Shown: positions 48,101-60,436 of the stretch, piece by piece | Layout of the letters: every line of letters begins with the position of its first letter | How positions within the stretch are numbered: the stretch's first letter is position 1 | Origin: Albifimbria verrucaria | Taxonomy: Eukaryota > Ascomycota > Sordariomycetes > Hypocreales > Stachybotryaceae | NCBI GenBank assembly: GCA_020081605.1 | Contig: JAHREC010000013.1 | Coordinates: forward strand, 5,890,001 to 5,954,000 | Length of the DNA: 64,000 bases | Direction: 5' to 3' | The notes under the pieces: model-generated | Databases searched by the model: none | Seen by the model: the letters and a program-made list of their open reading frames with translations, nothing else | Told to the model about the DNA's origin: nothing | Translations under genes and position numbers: made by a program

Positions 48101-50826
48101 ACGATGCGCCACAGAGGCTGCGGTGCGGTGTCTCTATACGCCCTAGCGCCTTGCCATTTCATCACATGGCTGGGACGAGATGGGTGCTGGCCTCGCATAC
48201 CTACGTGTGGACTTTGGACCACAATACATGCATCCCCATGAGCCAAATACTCTCTTCGCAGTTAAGCCCGCCTTCCAAAACGCGGGCAGTACAAGGATTC
48301 GCCTATATTCGGCTATCCGGCTGTGTATACTGCCATTACGGAGCAGCCACTACCTTATAGCATCATCTTCATCTCGCTTCATAAACGCGGCGGCGTATTC
48401 TGCTCACTCTCCCTACAGCTATGGGGTGAGGCGTTCGTGGCTAGGGGTTGTCTACTCTCAGCGATCCGTTTTGTGATCAAGTGGTGCAACCCTTTGAAGA
48501 TCCATGGAATGGGCGGAGCCGTAGCCGTCCAGGGCCATGTGGTTGGAGTTGCGTCTAACAGGACCATCCCACGAAGGTGCAGCCTCCGCGCAAGGTGCCA
48601 CAACTGCTCTCGGAAGCAATAACTACTCTAGCTCCATGCTGCCGTGTTACGTGGCACCGGCGCATATAATTCCGATCCACCTCGTTTGGCGTTATGCTCT
48701 CACCCCTCACTTGTGAGGGCATGATGTTCTTCCTGTGTAAATCCTCAGTCTAAATGCAGAGGGATTAGGGTTGCATGGCCGCCTGGAGTGACCTCCGTCA
48801 TTGAGCCGTTTGCGACACCCTGTCAAGCCAGGCACCGGATTTATTAAGCTACCATCTTCGACAGAGGCCAGCCGAGAACCGGCTCTCCACCTCCGGTAAG
48901 GACTCCGACACATGCCCAAGGATCTGCTCCTGAGGTCATCTCGCGATCTGTTGCCGTAAGCACAAACCTGGTTCTTTCCACTGACCGACCAATCACGGAC
49001 TTCCCGAAGTCCTAGCATCTGTGTGCAGCGCTCATAGCCCTAACCGGGACTAGGCTTGTCGATAACTTCATGATACACTTGCGGGATATTGTCCGAAACA
49101 TGAAGATCTAAAAATCCTGCAGCAATTCTTCTTGCATCGCCTACATGCATGGAACCTGCTTTGAAGGAGCCGTCGCCCCCAACGAGATAGCGCCAACAGG
49201 AAGCAAGCCTACCCACCACCATTAATCGTAAATGGTGGGTACTGTTCGGTATAACCTAGTCCAAGTAATGTGCGCGCACGTTGTGCCTTCAGAGCCAAGA
49301 TCCAGTATCACATCTCGCACAGGTGCCTCACGACAAGAAAGGTAGGTCAGTCATATCAGCCACGTCGTACTCCGTCCTCCATTCAGAAGAGAGGATAACC
49401 GCTTGGCCCTGAAACCGGCGCCCTCCCTAAGTGCCATTGTGAAAGGATGGAGGCATATACGTCAAGCAAACATCATTATTGCAGGGCGGCAACCCACCAC
49501 CGGAACGGCTGCAGAGCCGAATGCGCCAGATCCGTACTCCAGTGCAGATACGGAAGCAAGGAGGCAGTGACAGGGTGTGTAATTTACCAAAGGAAGTCAG
49601 GAGAGAAATGACACTCCTGTTAACGTCTGGAACTTGAGGTGACGCTACTTGTTGTTGTGATCACGCCCAGCTTTGGCCTGCTCCATCGTTGGACTATTGC
49701 AACACCGGCCTGTTAGGAGACTGGGCCAATCTCTTGACGTTGTGGCACGGAACCAGGTACAAGGAAATGGATCCTTGCTACTTCCTGTCCCAAACGGCCG
49801 ATGGAATATTATGCCCACCATTGGCAACAGCCGAGTGTGGATAACTGGGGTGCCAATTCCAACCCATACCCAATGCAGTCTTCAACAAGATTTCTTCCCC
49901 ACGGCCTTGGGGGCTATTTCCTTGATGCCATTCGGTACATTACGACGAGTAAGCTTCGGAAGTTGTTAACCGAGGCCTGGGCACCACGGCAATCGATGGC
50001 ATCTGTCCGAAGACCCTGAGAAACCAGTGATCCACATGGTCATGTCCTTTGTCTGACTGGCTATTCTGAATCATGAATTGCCTACGAGCAGTAGCCCCGT
50101 TAGTCATTTGTTGTTCATGTGTTTTCTGGACACACAGCAAAAATCGGAGACCCGCCGATCTCAACAAATACAACCCTAATGTTGCATCCCAGTCGGTCTA
50201 TCGACGGCAGATGTTATAGCTCGCTTGTAATATCACAAGGTACCTACGGCAGAATGATTGTCCAATGGATCCCCATCGGCGAAATCGCCGGGGGATTCCA
50301 TAGCGAGCCTCGGACCCAGTCATTGCTTGGGAGTTGCAACCACCAGATGATCACACACAAGTCGAGGGCAGATACAAAAGGCTATGGTGTCTCCTGATTT
50401 CATGAAAAGGAGGCCCAAGTACGGAAGACCTAAATTTAAAACCCCATCGCTTCCAGTTAGGGCGTTTGCTAAAATCAGTGAGCCTAGCAGCCACTGAACG
50501 GAAGGAAGCTTGGTTTGGACCTAAATCAGTTGGCGTCGCGCCATGTGCCGCAAGTGTAGGGTACCATTGAGCCAGCCGCTTCAGTAGCCGTCATATTGTG
50601 ATCGGAGTCTTCCGCCCAGATTAGGTTCGCTATGACAAGCTAATCACGGAAGGCATGCTGCCTCTAACATCGGTGAACTGAAGATCCTATACGAAGCTAG
50701 GAAAGCCTTGCCCCAAGCGATCTCGAAGGAGAACACACATGGAAGAGTGTAGCTGAGAAAGGACTATTGTTGTGGTTGGGTTGTAGATGAAACTTGGCAA
50801 CTCGGCACACATCTATACGCCTCGAG
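42195..50826. other. 8.6 kb region without a convincing gene
   Basis: All open frames are short and none shows a domain I recognise. Composition is uneven: purine/pyrimidine-skewed and G+C-rich between 44250 and 45000, low-complexity AGGTA/TACCT words at 45430-45615 and 46736-46875, GTCGA repeats at 45077-45105 and GCTAAT repeats at 47840-47866. The C/T-rich character on the - strand around 44250-44550 resembles fungal leaders. The stretch 47000-48650 has a faint coding feel (Ser/Gly/Asn-rich readings in one frame) but no start-to-stop model holds. It may carry long leaders, a non-coding RNA, or a fast-evolving gene I cannot read. Confidence 0.5.
45430..45615. repeat. Low-complexity AGGTA/TACCT word cluster
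   Basis: Repeated GGTAGGTAAGGTAGGAAGG-type words and inverted TACCTAGG-type words over about 190 bases. Similar words recur at 16119-16152, 46736-46875 and 59491-59512. Confidence 0.7.
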
Positions 50827-51891
50827 ATGTGTAAGTCACGGATCCACGGTCTGCTACAATCTCTTCCCAAAGTCGAGCACCACGTCCACATCGAGGGTAC
50901 CCTCGAGCCAGACCTCCTCTTCTCGTTGGCCGCAAAGAACAATATTCAGCTACCATCTAACCCTACTTATATCTCGTCTGAAGCCTTACTCGCACGGTAT
51001 GCTCGTTTCAAAGACCTAGCCGATTTCCTGGGAGTTTATACCCTGCATATGAGCGTGCTCGTCACATCTCATGACTTTGAGACACTTGCATGGCGGTATT
51101 TCGAGCGTGTGGCGGCGCAACGTGTGCGCCATGCGGAAGTTTTCTTTGATCCTCAGGCGCACGCAGCTAGGGGCGTGAGTTATGACACAGTTATTGCAGG
51201 CTTGCTCGCCGCGAAGCGCCGAGCGGAGCAGTATCTTGACTTGTCGGTTGAGTATATCATCTGCATCCTGGGCGATTTCCCGCACGCAGAGGCACATGCC
51301 CTTGTCGACAGCGTAACAGAGCGGCAGCATCTCGTCAATGGCACTCTTGCAGGCTTTGGGATGGTGTCAAGCGAGAAAGATGACTTGCCAGGCCAGTTCG
51401 CGGACGTCTTTGCCCGGGTCGCCACGTCTGCCCCCGGCAAGCTCACTGTCCATGCCGGCGAAGAGGCCGGGCCTGAGTACATTCGCTCATGTCTCATGCA
51501 CCTCGGTGTGTCCCGCATCGACCATGGCCGCACTGCTGCCCAGGATCCATCTCTGTTGCAAGACCTTGCCGCACGCCGCATCCTGCTGACGCTCTGTCCT
51601 GTCTCCAACGTCGCGCTACGCGCTGTCCCTGCCGTCACTGACTGCCCTGTCCGAGCGCTGCTCGACGCTGGCGTGCCGTTCAGTCTCAATAGTGACGATC
51701 CGGCGTATTTCGGCGCTTACATCCAGGACGTCTATTGCGCCGTGCAGGAAGCCTTTGACTTGTCCGTGGAGGAATGGCAACATATCATCACAAACGGGGT
51801 CCTAGGAAGCTGGTGCAGTGAAGAGAGGAAAGGGACGATCCTAAGAGAGTTGACTACGGCTTTGCAGAGCTTTGAGAGTCGCGAAGGATAG
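50827..51891 (+). CDS. AAH1: Adenine deaminase
   Basis: A cytosolic zinc hydrolase of the adenosine/AMP deaminase family. The fungal Aah1 type converts adenine to hypoxanthine in purine salvage. Intronless, 354 residues, with a fully intact frame. It shows the zinc-binding HVHIEG (19-24, preceded by EH), the later VHAGEE with catalytic Glu, RIDHG, and NSDDPAYFG with the zinc-binding Asp. The length and the opening MCKS...LPK fit fungal adenine deaminases rather than adenosine deaminases. The ATG at 50827 is the first in frame; what lies before it has no ATG. Its product hypoxanthine is the substrate of the xanthine dehydrogenase encoded 19 kb away, though nothing suggests a cluster. Confidence 0.9.
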   Translation: MCKSRIHGLLQSLPKVEHHVHIEGTLEPDLLFSLAAKNNIQLPSNPTYISSEALLARYARFKDLADFLGVYTLHMSVLVTSHDFETLAWRYFERVAAQRVRHAEVFFDPQAHAARGVSYDTVIAGLLAAKRRAEQYLDLSVEYIICILGDFPHAEAHALVDSVTERQHLVNGTLAGFGMVSSEKDDLPGQFADVFARVATSAPGKLTVHAGEEAGPEYIRSCLMHLGVSRIDHGRTAAQDPSLLQDLAARRILLTLCPVSNVALRAVPAVTDCPVRALLDAGVPFSLNSDDPAYFGAYIQDVYCAVQEAFDLSVEEWQHIITNGVLGSWCSEERKGTILRELTTALQSFESREG

Positions 51892-52209
51892 TTACAAGTG
51901 AGATCTGTGTTCGCAGGAGTTGCCGTTACTGTGAGATTTAAAAAATGCGCCTCCTATTTAGGGAAACCAGGCACATAAACTGCCATCGAATCATGTCGTA
52001 AATACTTTGCCAGGTCTATCCCCATGAAAGCCTGTACTCTAAGCCTATCCTGCCTGGGGGCATGCAAGTTTACATGTCATGAAAGCACCTTAACAACCTC
52101 CCAAAACTTCTAAACCCATCGCTGAGGAGCCGCAGTCCGCCCACCACTAAAACATAACCCACTCTATCCTGTTGATCATCGTGGGATCTATCCGCCCTCG
52201 ATAACCATC
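51892..52209. other. Convergent intergenic spacer
   Basis: A 318-base spacer between the 3' ends of AAH1 and UFD2. No feature recognised. Confidence 0.5.
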
Positions 52210-55200
52210 TCATCCCTCGGTTGTATCCATGGCCTCTGCCTCGCTCTTGAGGCGTTCCTTGGCCGCCTGCACCTTGCTCTCCCTCCACTTCTCAATCTCC
52301 TCCTTTAGCTCTGTCATGGGCACCGCATCCTCAATCGTCATAGGCTGACGTGTGAAGGGGTCCTTGGGATCACTGAGCAGGTGCTGCACGATGGTTGAGC
52401 GATCAACCACGTGCTTGCTGGGTAAGAGGACAGGGTCCCGCATCAGATCGCCCATGATGGGGTCCTCGTAGTCGGCGGGAATCTCGCCGAGGTCAAGCTC
52501 AGCCTGGTCTAGCAGCTGCTTTGCGGCCGCAAACTTCTCCCTCAGCCTGTCCCATCTTGCGATATCGGACGGGTCTCGCTGGTGCCTTGACGTTAGGATC
52601 TTGGTCACTCGCTCCAATACCTCTGGCTTGTATGAACGCCCGTCGGCCGCCACGGCATCAATGAAGACTTGTGAGGAGCCAAGGTTGAGATAGATCTCGA
52701 CAAAGTCGGAGATCAGCTGGATAGGTCTGAAGTGATACTTGTCCCTGTTTGTTACGCTGAGCTCAACGGCAGCCTTCTTGCTGGCAAGCGTCTCCAGGTT
52801 GTAGTTTAACATGCTCGCTAGACGCGAGACAATCTCAGGCATGATGAAAGCTTCGCTCACGGCGTGTGTGAAGAGCTTCATCATCTCGAGTGTTTCATTC
52901 GCTAATTGCATGTAAGATGTAGCTTGTGTGCCCAAAAATTGCAACTCCTCCTCTTTCTTCTGTCGGTCCTCTACTGAGAGGCCTTGGTCCTTAAGCTCGA
53001 TCTCAAGGGCCCTGATCTTCGGGAATTTCGTGAACGCCTCGTCCAGCACGAAAGTGGTATCGTTCAACAACATGTTTACGAATTGCACAAAGAAGTTGCG
53101 GTTGACCCTGCCAGAATGAGCAAATGAGAATAGAATAGACTTGAGATATTACTTACTTGCTTTCCCGGGTCAGTTGCTGCTTGTACACATCATTGGACCA
53201 TACACATTTCATGATTTGAAAGATTTCGTAACGAACGTGCAGCTTGTCAGTAGATTGGGTAGGAGCTCCAGTGTGTTCGCACTCGATATAGAACTTCATC
53301 AGAGCATGTAGAAGGTAATCGTTGGCGAAGGTGAGGGATACAAGCTGGTCTCCGAGCACGCCTCGCTTTAAGTGCATGAAGGGCCAAGTTCCCCAGAAAA
53401 GGAGTGACACAAGCAGCGACTTGAGGCCAGGATTCTTGACGTATTCAGATGATCGAAGGAATGTGATGGAAAGAGCAATCATTTCCTCGCCGAGAGCGCT
53501 TGGCAAGATCTTGGGAAGGTACCTGGTCAATCTATTAGCATTCAGTCAACATAAACCATTTTCAAGGCTTGCAAACCTGAAGAGGAACTTGAAGTTGTCC
53601 ACGATGTTTTGCAACGCATACTCCGGTAAGCAGGCAAAGACGAGGGACTGGTCCGTGGGGAGAGGAAGCCTGTTAAAGTCAGCAATCTGCTATTCAAATG
53701 TTTGGGCGACATCCATACTTGATCTCCTTGCTCTCGTTTCCAGGCTTGTAGTTGGACCCAGTTGCCACCCTGAGCAGCCACACCGCAACATAGCGCATGA
53801 ACCTGAGGGACACGCCCTGCATGCGCTCATCCAGAAGGACACCCTCAATGGCATACTTCAACCCGATAGTCTTCTCAAGAACTGTTGTATGCCTCTTGAA
53901 TGCCTCTTCAAACAGTCTTAGATTATGCGGTGAGTTGACGAATTTTGGTCGCTCAGCTTCCATCTGCTTGATGTGCTTCTCGAGATACTTAATCTCGTCA
54001 TCCAAATTTTTGAGCTGAGAATGGGAAGCTTCACTTCCATAGTGATGCGCAGCAAGGGCCAGGAAGAAAACCTCCGAGATGAAGTTGGATTCGCCCGACT
54101 CCTTTTCGGCGTAAAACTTGTCGGCCGCGGTTTGGTCTGCATTGATCTTTGTCTCATCCTTGATGTCCACACGGGGTTCTTCTTGAAATATCGGGTATCG
54201 ATCTTGTCTATTTTGCTGAAATCGTTGTCCATGAAAGGCTCGCAAAATCGATCCAGAATGGTGGTAATGTTCATCATGAAACCCTCGGATGCGACTGTTC
54301 GGGGTCCACCCGCATAGCCCTCCTCTTATGGTTGGTATTCATGATATACGCGAACCAGTCCAGAGTTCGGTTTCTAGTTTCAGGGCCGGCGCGGATAAAG
54401 GCATTGGCGATGAGGAAGAGATCGTCCTGGTGTGTCCTGAGAACCATGCGAAGCGACTCTTGAGAGTTTTCCCTCCTTCCCTTATCGAGGGTCTTGGGAG
54501 CGGGGAAGTAGCTTTTGATACTCTCGGCCTGTAAGGGGACAATCGGAAGAAAGGACCGAGGAGTGTATGCTTCTCGATACCGGGGCTGACTGGGCCATGT
54601 TAAAGCACGCATGCTTGGCCAGATTGGTTATCAACACAGGGAAGCGAGTGTAGGTCAACAGGGCCTGAATATGATCAGCAAGCAGTTAGTTAAGTGCAGG
54701 TATCTTCGCTTTACCTGAACATAGGGTTTGTAATTATCCTCCATCGACTTGGTTGCTAACTCGGTGCTGATCTGCACCATGGCGTCGTCGAACAGGGAAG
54801 GGAAGGCGTCATCGTCCTCGAAGCGCTTGATGGCCTCCCTTATGAAATCGAAGTCAATGCCGAGCTCGGCAGTCAAAGGGTGGAGGAGGTACGGCTTCAA
54901 AGTGTCATGTTGCGGGTTTGGCTCCCGACTACGACGGTTAGCGAAGGCCTGTGGCAGCAAGACGGTGGAGCTTACCCATAGAGCGCAGGCATAGTCAGCG
55001 CAAACAGACAGTTGCTCATACATAATCGCTTAGCCTCCTCGTGAACCTCAAACTTGGGACCGGTCGTGATCTTGGCCGTCGTGGCGGACTTGACCGCCCG
55101 CTTCCAGCAAGGGAGCAGGAAGTCGAGCAGAGGGATCTTATGCGGTTGCTCGGTGCAAGCCTCGATGATGGCCTGATCTAACGTACTGACGGACAGCTTC

Positions 55201-55839
55201 AGAGGCTCGCCGGCGTCGTTGAGTTCTTGGTTGAGGTTAGGAGGAACTTCAGCCGGTGGCCCTGGAAGTGGGTGGTCTGGTGAGGGTTGACGGTGACTCG
55301 GAAGATGGAGGAAAGTATGCGATCGGCATAGTCCTCGTTGGACTCGGCCTGCGGGGATCTGCTCTACGTGTTGACGCTGATACGCCACCGTCATTATCAG
55401 ATGCGGACCTCTTACGAGGGAGACGAATGCTACCTGAGGAAGTGGCCGCGGGCCCGGAACTGTTTGTCTTGGGCGCAACGGGGGCGGGCTTGTCTGAGCC
55501 TGAGCCTGAGCCTGGTTGGGAGGAGGCCGCGGCGGGCGTGATGTTGATCTTGGTCTTGGGCGCTTCGGTTTCGGCGGCTTGCGGTTGGGGCTTCGGTGTT
55601 GACGACGGGGACGGCCTCGACGACTCGGCGCCGGGGTTCTTGGGTTCGTCGGATTTGGAAGATGCCGGAGCTGGGGTCGGCCCTCCTAGCTTGGCCAGGC
55701 GTCGCGCGCGAATCTACAGATGAGTTGTGAGCAAGATGCACGCTTAAGCATGGGGTGTGATGTAATAACGGACCTCATCCATCTTCTGCTTGTCTGGGGC
55801 GTCGCCTCCGGTCCATGACGGTTGTTCGTTGGGATCCAT
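52210..55839 (-). CDS. UFD2: Ubiquitin conjugation factor E4 (UFD2), U-box protein
   Basis: UFD2 extends ubiquitin chains on substrates handed on by E1-E2-E3 and works with Cdc48 in proteasomal degradation. Introns are 55714-55773, 54929-54975, 54665-54714, 53670-53718, 53532-53576 and 53108-53156. A variable Ala/Ser/Pro-rich N-terminus follows IRARRLAKLGG. The Ufd2 core shows EDYADRILSSIFRV, LPCWKRAVKSA, AYTPRSFLPIVPLQAESI, THQDDLFLIANAFIRAG, LDRFCEPFMDNDFSKIDKID and KYHFRPIQLISDFV. The U-box near the C-terminus reads DPIMGDLMRDPVLLPSKHVV and DPFTRQPMTIEDA. One-base deficits sit at 55353-55356, about 55239-55243, 54301-54304 and 54173-54176; a spot at 54582-54596 needs two more bases or one fewer. 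Corrected length is about 1110 residues. Family is certain. Confidence 0.92.
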
Positions 55840-57205
55840 GATGGCAAACGATCCAGGGTCGGTTGGAGGAGAGAGAAAAGGGGAAAGGGGGCGAAGGCGC
55901 GAACAAAGGTCGAGGTAGGGAGAGAAGGAGAAAGAAGAAGATGGTATATGAGAGTCGCAAGGCTGAATGAATGTTGGTTGGAGGTCCAGCCAAGTACAGG
56001 CCTCTGTCGTTGAAAGAAGCCTTGTGTGGGGACGTTCGGTGTCTGGACTTTTGCGTTTGGGTGCGTCAGGACCTCCAGTGCGGGGCGGTGACGAAGGCCC
56101 TTTGTTCGCTACAGCCAGTGATGTAGGCACTGGCAGCAGACGCTGTAATAGCAGCTAAGTTGTTGTGCTGTAGGTGCTGGAAGCAGGCCGGTACCTGTAG
56201 GCACAGCAGGCGCAGCAGATACCGCGCTGTACCTAGAGAAGCCCAACACTGCTGATAGCGCAATGCATCCCTGCACTCAAACCACGCGTGGAACCGAACC
56301 ACAGATCTCCGAATGTACCTCTACGGGTGCCTATCTCGGGTACCCTGATGTCGATGCATGCATCAAACCGACAAGGGATACAAGCTTGGGGCTGTTGCTG
56401 CCTTGGGCCTCACCACGCGACCACTGGGTGTCTTCTACTGTACCTACTGTACAGTATCTTGGATATTGGGCAGAAACCACAGTACGTTCATTCATTCATT
56501 GACAGCAGCCCCAACAAAGAAATAGTAAAACCCCATTCCAATCATCGGTGGGTTTATTAACAGCCCCTCCAAAAGGCCGCAGGGCCCAGCGGAGCGCAAC
56601 TCCGTCCAAAGTCCGCACCCAAGACCAGCATTATCCTCCCCACCCCAGCAATCGGATTCTTAATAATGCATTTTCCAGCAGCTTCATCAAGGTCCCACTG
56701 AATTTACCTCCGTTCCGAGCACGAATCACAGAAGCCAATCCCCGGGGCCTTAATGGTTCACCTCGTGCTCTTGGCTCCCTGCTCCATGCCATGTCCTCTC
56801 CTCCGACAAGGCCGGTTATTGCCACGCTATCAAATGCTAGCCTTCGCCTCTGCATAATACTGTTATAACCACGGCCTTGCCACTGTCCACGGCAAATCTC
56901 CTCCATGGGAAATCTCCTGGACGGTGGGTGGGTGAGCCGGGTCAGTCGGTACGGATGGTCCTGCCCTCGGATGAAGGCGCTCTAATACCCGCTCGCAACA
57001 TGATTCCAAATCGGTAACGCCTCATTTGGCCTGCTCTGCAAAGAAACACCACGCTGTAACAAAAGTCATACTCCTAGTTCATCCTGCTGCTATTGCTATG
57101 CATAGGTACTTTTTTACAGAAGGGTATCCGAATCATTTTAATACTCCCTTTTCAACGCCAAGTAAATATGCGATTTTCCCATGTAATCTTACAATCCTCC
57201 CATAA
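55840..57205. other. Intergenic, 1.4 kb
   Basis: UFD2 promoter side (55840-56130, C/T-rich on the - strand), then sequence with TACCT-type words (56190-56460) and no recognisable gene. Confidence 0.5.
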
Positions 57206-58669
57206 TCAGAGTCGAGGTTGATCCATGTCCGTGCCTGATGACCGCCGTCTCTCCGGTAATATCGGCACCGGTTCTCCGGAGCTGTCCCGACGAATATTGG
57301 TAGAAGAGCCCGAATTGTTGGCTGCGCGAATGCGTCCCTCTTCCCGGCTACGGTTGAGCAGCCAGTTAACGTGCATGCGAATCATGTTGATGTTGTTGCG
57401 AAGCTCCGTAACCTCTTCCCGGATCAACATGACTTGGTTGAGTGTCCACATGCTCTGCCGTGCTTCCAGCTGCGTCAGATTTTGGTGTATCTCCTCGAAG
57501 CCGGCATCCAAATCCTGCATCGTCCGCTGATCGCTCAACACACCGTCGCTGCCTTCTCGACGACTTCTCAATGGTGCCATGCCTTCCAACTGTTCAATGC
57601 GTCTGTTACTTTCGATCTGCTGGGCCTGCATTTCTCGAAGCTGGTTCCCAAGGTCGCCATGCGATTGTATGATCTCTCGTTGGCTTCGTATGACTATGCC
57701 CGAGGCTGTCTCAGGATGAAACGGACATTCCGTAGTATGCAAACGGAGCTGTCCCCGCATGATGCGGACTGGACAGCCGAGATCCATGTAGGTGCAGCCC
57801 ACCTCCATACCTTCGCAGTCGACGTCCTTGTGTCGCTCCAGCTCACTGCGATACACCAAGTGCCAGCATGTATCACAGCGGGTTTTACTCCTTGCGCAGG
57901 AGAGGAGGTGAGCCTCACGTTCCGCTTCCTGGATCGTAGAATCACATTGAGTGCATTGCACGTCACGATGATAACACAAATCGTCTTTGGGTTTGAAGCG
58001 CAGCTTTTGTCGCAGTCTGTGTCTGGACAGATGTAGTATTGAAACTCACATTCTGTTGTTGCGTGAGCCTCGACCACCTCACGCTTCATTTCCTTGGTAC
58101 AGCCGCGGGTGTGGTAGGGACATTTGACGACCAGATTGTTGAGCTGGGTCCGGATCAAGCGAGCGGCACTGGCACACTCAAGCCAGCTCAGGCGCTCTCT
58201 GTCGATAGGGCAAGTTGTGCCCGCCGAACTGGTAGCAAAAGCCCGACGGATACACCGATAACAAAAGGTATGGTCGCAAGGGGTCGTTACGGGATCTATG
58301 AGCGGATCATGGCAGATGGGACAGAGCAGATTCGGATCTGGCTCGGCGACATAGACGAGGGAGTACAGATCAAAAATGCAGGTGCCACCGTACTTATCCG
58401 GGATATCGAGAGAAGACTGATGGGGAGGTCTCATGGGATTGGACCGACGACTGGAGGTTCGGCCTGGGATGGGCCGAGCCGCGCCATCGGTACTTCTGCC
58501 CGGGACAGCGGTCCTTGTGTGATTGTGAAGTTGTCCGGGCGTAATTATGTAGGCTTCGGGAGGCGAAGGAGGCCTCACAAGGCTCGTGACGAGGTCGGGG
58601 TCGGAGATGTACGGCGCATGTTGCGACGTTGAAGGCGGCGAGCTGCCGCCGGACTAAGGTGGTAGCCAT
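57206..58669 (-). CDS. RING finger plus TRAF-type zinc finger protein
   Basis: Probably an E3 ubiquitin ligase, about 487 residues, without introns. The N-terminus is Pro/Ser-rich. The RING finger reads LLCPICHDPLIDP, CDHTFCYRC and ends CPIDRERL; the expected last Cys is Asp, a variant common in fungal TRAF-like RING proteins. Cys/His-rich TRAF-type fingers follow (VKCPYHTRGCTKEM, VQCTQCDSTIQ, CDTCWHLVYR, GCPVRIMRGQL). A long helical, probably coiled-coil stretch then leads to an Arg/Ser-rich tail. A one-base deficit in the T run 58005-58008 (- strand A run) breaks the second finger. The start is uncertain: ATG at 58669 opens MATTL, but joining it to the downstream frame needs one base fewer or two more near 58650-58658; no ATG lies in the downstream frame before the RING. 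Its position next to UFD2 may be chance. Confidence 0.75.
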
Positions 58670-60436
58670 CGTCACTTGTCTCTGACATGGATATGGTGTG
58701 ACGTGTAGCTGCCAAGGTAGCCAGATGTCACCAGGACGACAAAATACTCCGGAGAGGTTGGTCGCCACTTTGTGGTTTGGCGATTGTGGTGGCGAGTGAC
58801 GTTGCCGAGCCTCTTATAAGGCATGCGATATGTCGGCCGGGACTGGCAGGGTAGGATAGGGTAGGGTAGGGAGGGTAGGATAGAGTAGGTGAGTCTGGCC
58901 GCGACGGGATGACGCGACGAATGGAACATAAAAGAGATCAAAGAAGCTCGGGCGTGGGAAACGTCGGCACGGCGCTGGAGCATGAGAAACAAACCCGCGA
59001 GGCGGAGATGGCTGATGATGGAGGACCTGCGTCACTGCATATAAAGGTCAGTTAAAGCCGAGGACGAGAAAAGAAGGGTCCCGATAAGATGTGGTGCTTT
59101 TCAGGTGATGGTGGGGTAAACATGGCACAGTGCCGCTAACTCGCAGGCACGGGCTTGGCCCAACATCGGCCGATGTCATCGCCATCCGCTGCTCACGTGG
59201 GGATATTTAGGTGCGGCACGTAAGGGGACACAAGGGGATGCAAGGGGGCTCGGTACTGAACAGGCTTATTAGAGGCCGCGTCCTAAGGTGGCTGACGGCT
59301 ACGAAGTTCTGGAGCACGTTTGGTGCAGTAGGAATACCCTACTGCACTGTAGCTCGTGTAGGCACGGTACTAGGGCTTTGTAGTTTAGTACCTAAGGACA
59401 ATGAAGGAATAGGCAGTTTTGGATGAGCTCAATTGAGAGAGCCTTTTGACGTCAAAATGGGTTTTACAAGAATTCGGTGCTATATGAGGTACTTATCTAG
59501 GTACCTATCTTTAGTACTAAAGGAAACATTCTGAATAGGCTCTGGCGTACTAACAAATACTCCCAGGTGGGAGCATTTCAATAATTTTCTCCCGGTTCAC
59601 CCAAGGCCCAGATATCTGTTCTGTTACTGTAATTGAACCTGTAAACCAATAATACGCAAATTGACAGGTTCCTCGCCTCAGACGAGTCTCCGCTTGGGTA
59701 AATTGACTTGTGGAGGTGGACCTGGTATCCTGGAGGGTGAGTCGGTCCCGGGCGGCTGGGGTGATTAGCGCGTGAACTCGCTGCAGCGCTGTACGGTTGG
59801 CACGAACCGCTAGGCCAGCCGTGGATGAATGGCCTGTGACTGCATGGTTGGTGACAGGAGCACCCGTGCTACCATAGTATAGCCCCGAGTTGACGTCGAC
59901 CAGCGTGTAACAACCGCTAACGTTAGGCGAGTCCGGGTGCCCCACGTCACCTTTTGGCTCTAGTCTGCCGTAGGTCGACTTTCACATGTTAATGCCATGT
60001 CAGAAACCGCAGCAATGGCAATGGAACGTGGCAGCGCAAGGAGACCCTTCCTTTTCTCGGGTCACGAGGCTCCCATGTTTAAGCCGGAGCCATTTCTCTT
60101 TCATTGCTACCTGGTTTCCCTTCCTCCACGCTCGAAGAGGCACACCATAGGCTTGCTCACGAAACACACGGGATATAGCTACTCTTGCGACTGCAACCCA
60201 TCCCCTTCTGTCGCCCAAGCTCGACATTGGCGTTGCGCCTCTGACTGCGACAGTCGAGGAAGCAATATATAATCTTCGCGGCTCTCAACACACACCCTGT
60301 CACGCGCACCCGACACCGAACGTGATGCGAACTGAGCAATAAGAATGTTGCGCTGTTCCGACCGCTCTTCGACTCCAGCGTTACATCTCGGTTCCTTTGA
60401 CAGATCTATACCCGTTACCTCTCTAATTCCTTTACT
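58670..60436. other. Intergenic, 1.8 kb
   Basis: Divergent promoter region between the RING gene (-) and the lipase-like gene (+). It contains GGTAGG repeats (58846-58888) and the palindrome TAGGTACCTA (59498-59507). An open frame of 131 codons on the - strand (59550-59945) has no recognisable motif and I do not call it. Confidence 0.5.

Noticed and set aside
47000..48650. A transcription factor gene suggested by Ser/Gly/Asn-rich readings
   Set aside because: No DNA-binding motif, no consistent frame over more than about 100 codons and no start-to-stop model.
42195..50826. Secondary-metabolite gene cluster or transposon in the gene-poor region
   Set aside because: No synthase, transporter, transposase, reverse transcriptase, long terminal repeats or terminal inverted repeats can be seen.
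59550..59945. 131-codon open frame on the - strand
   Set aside because: No motif and no supporting context; could be real but I cannot support it.
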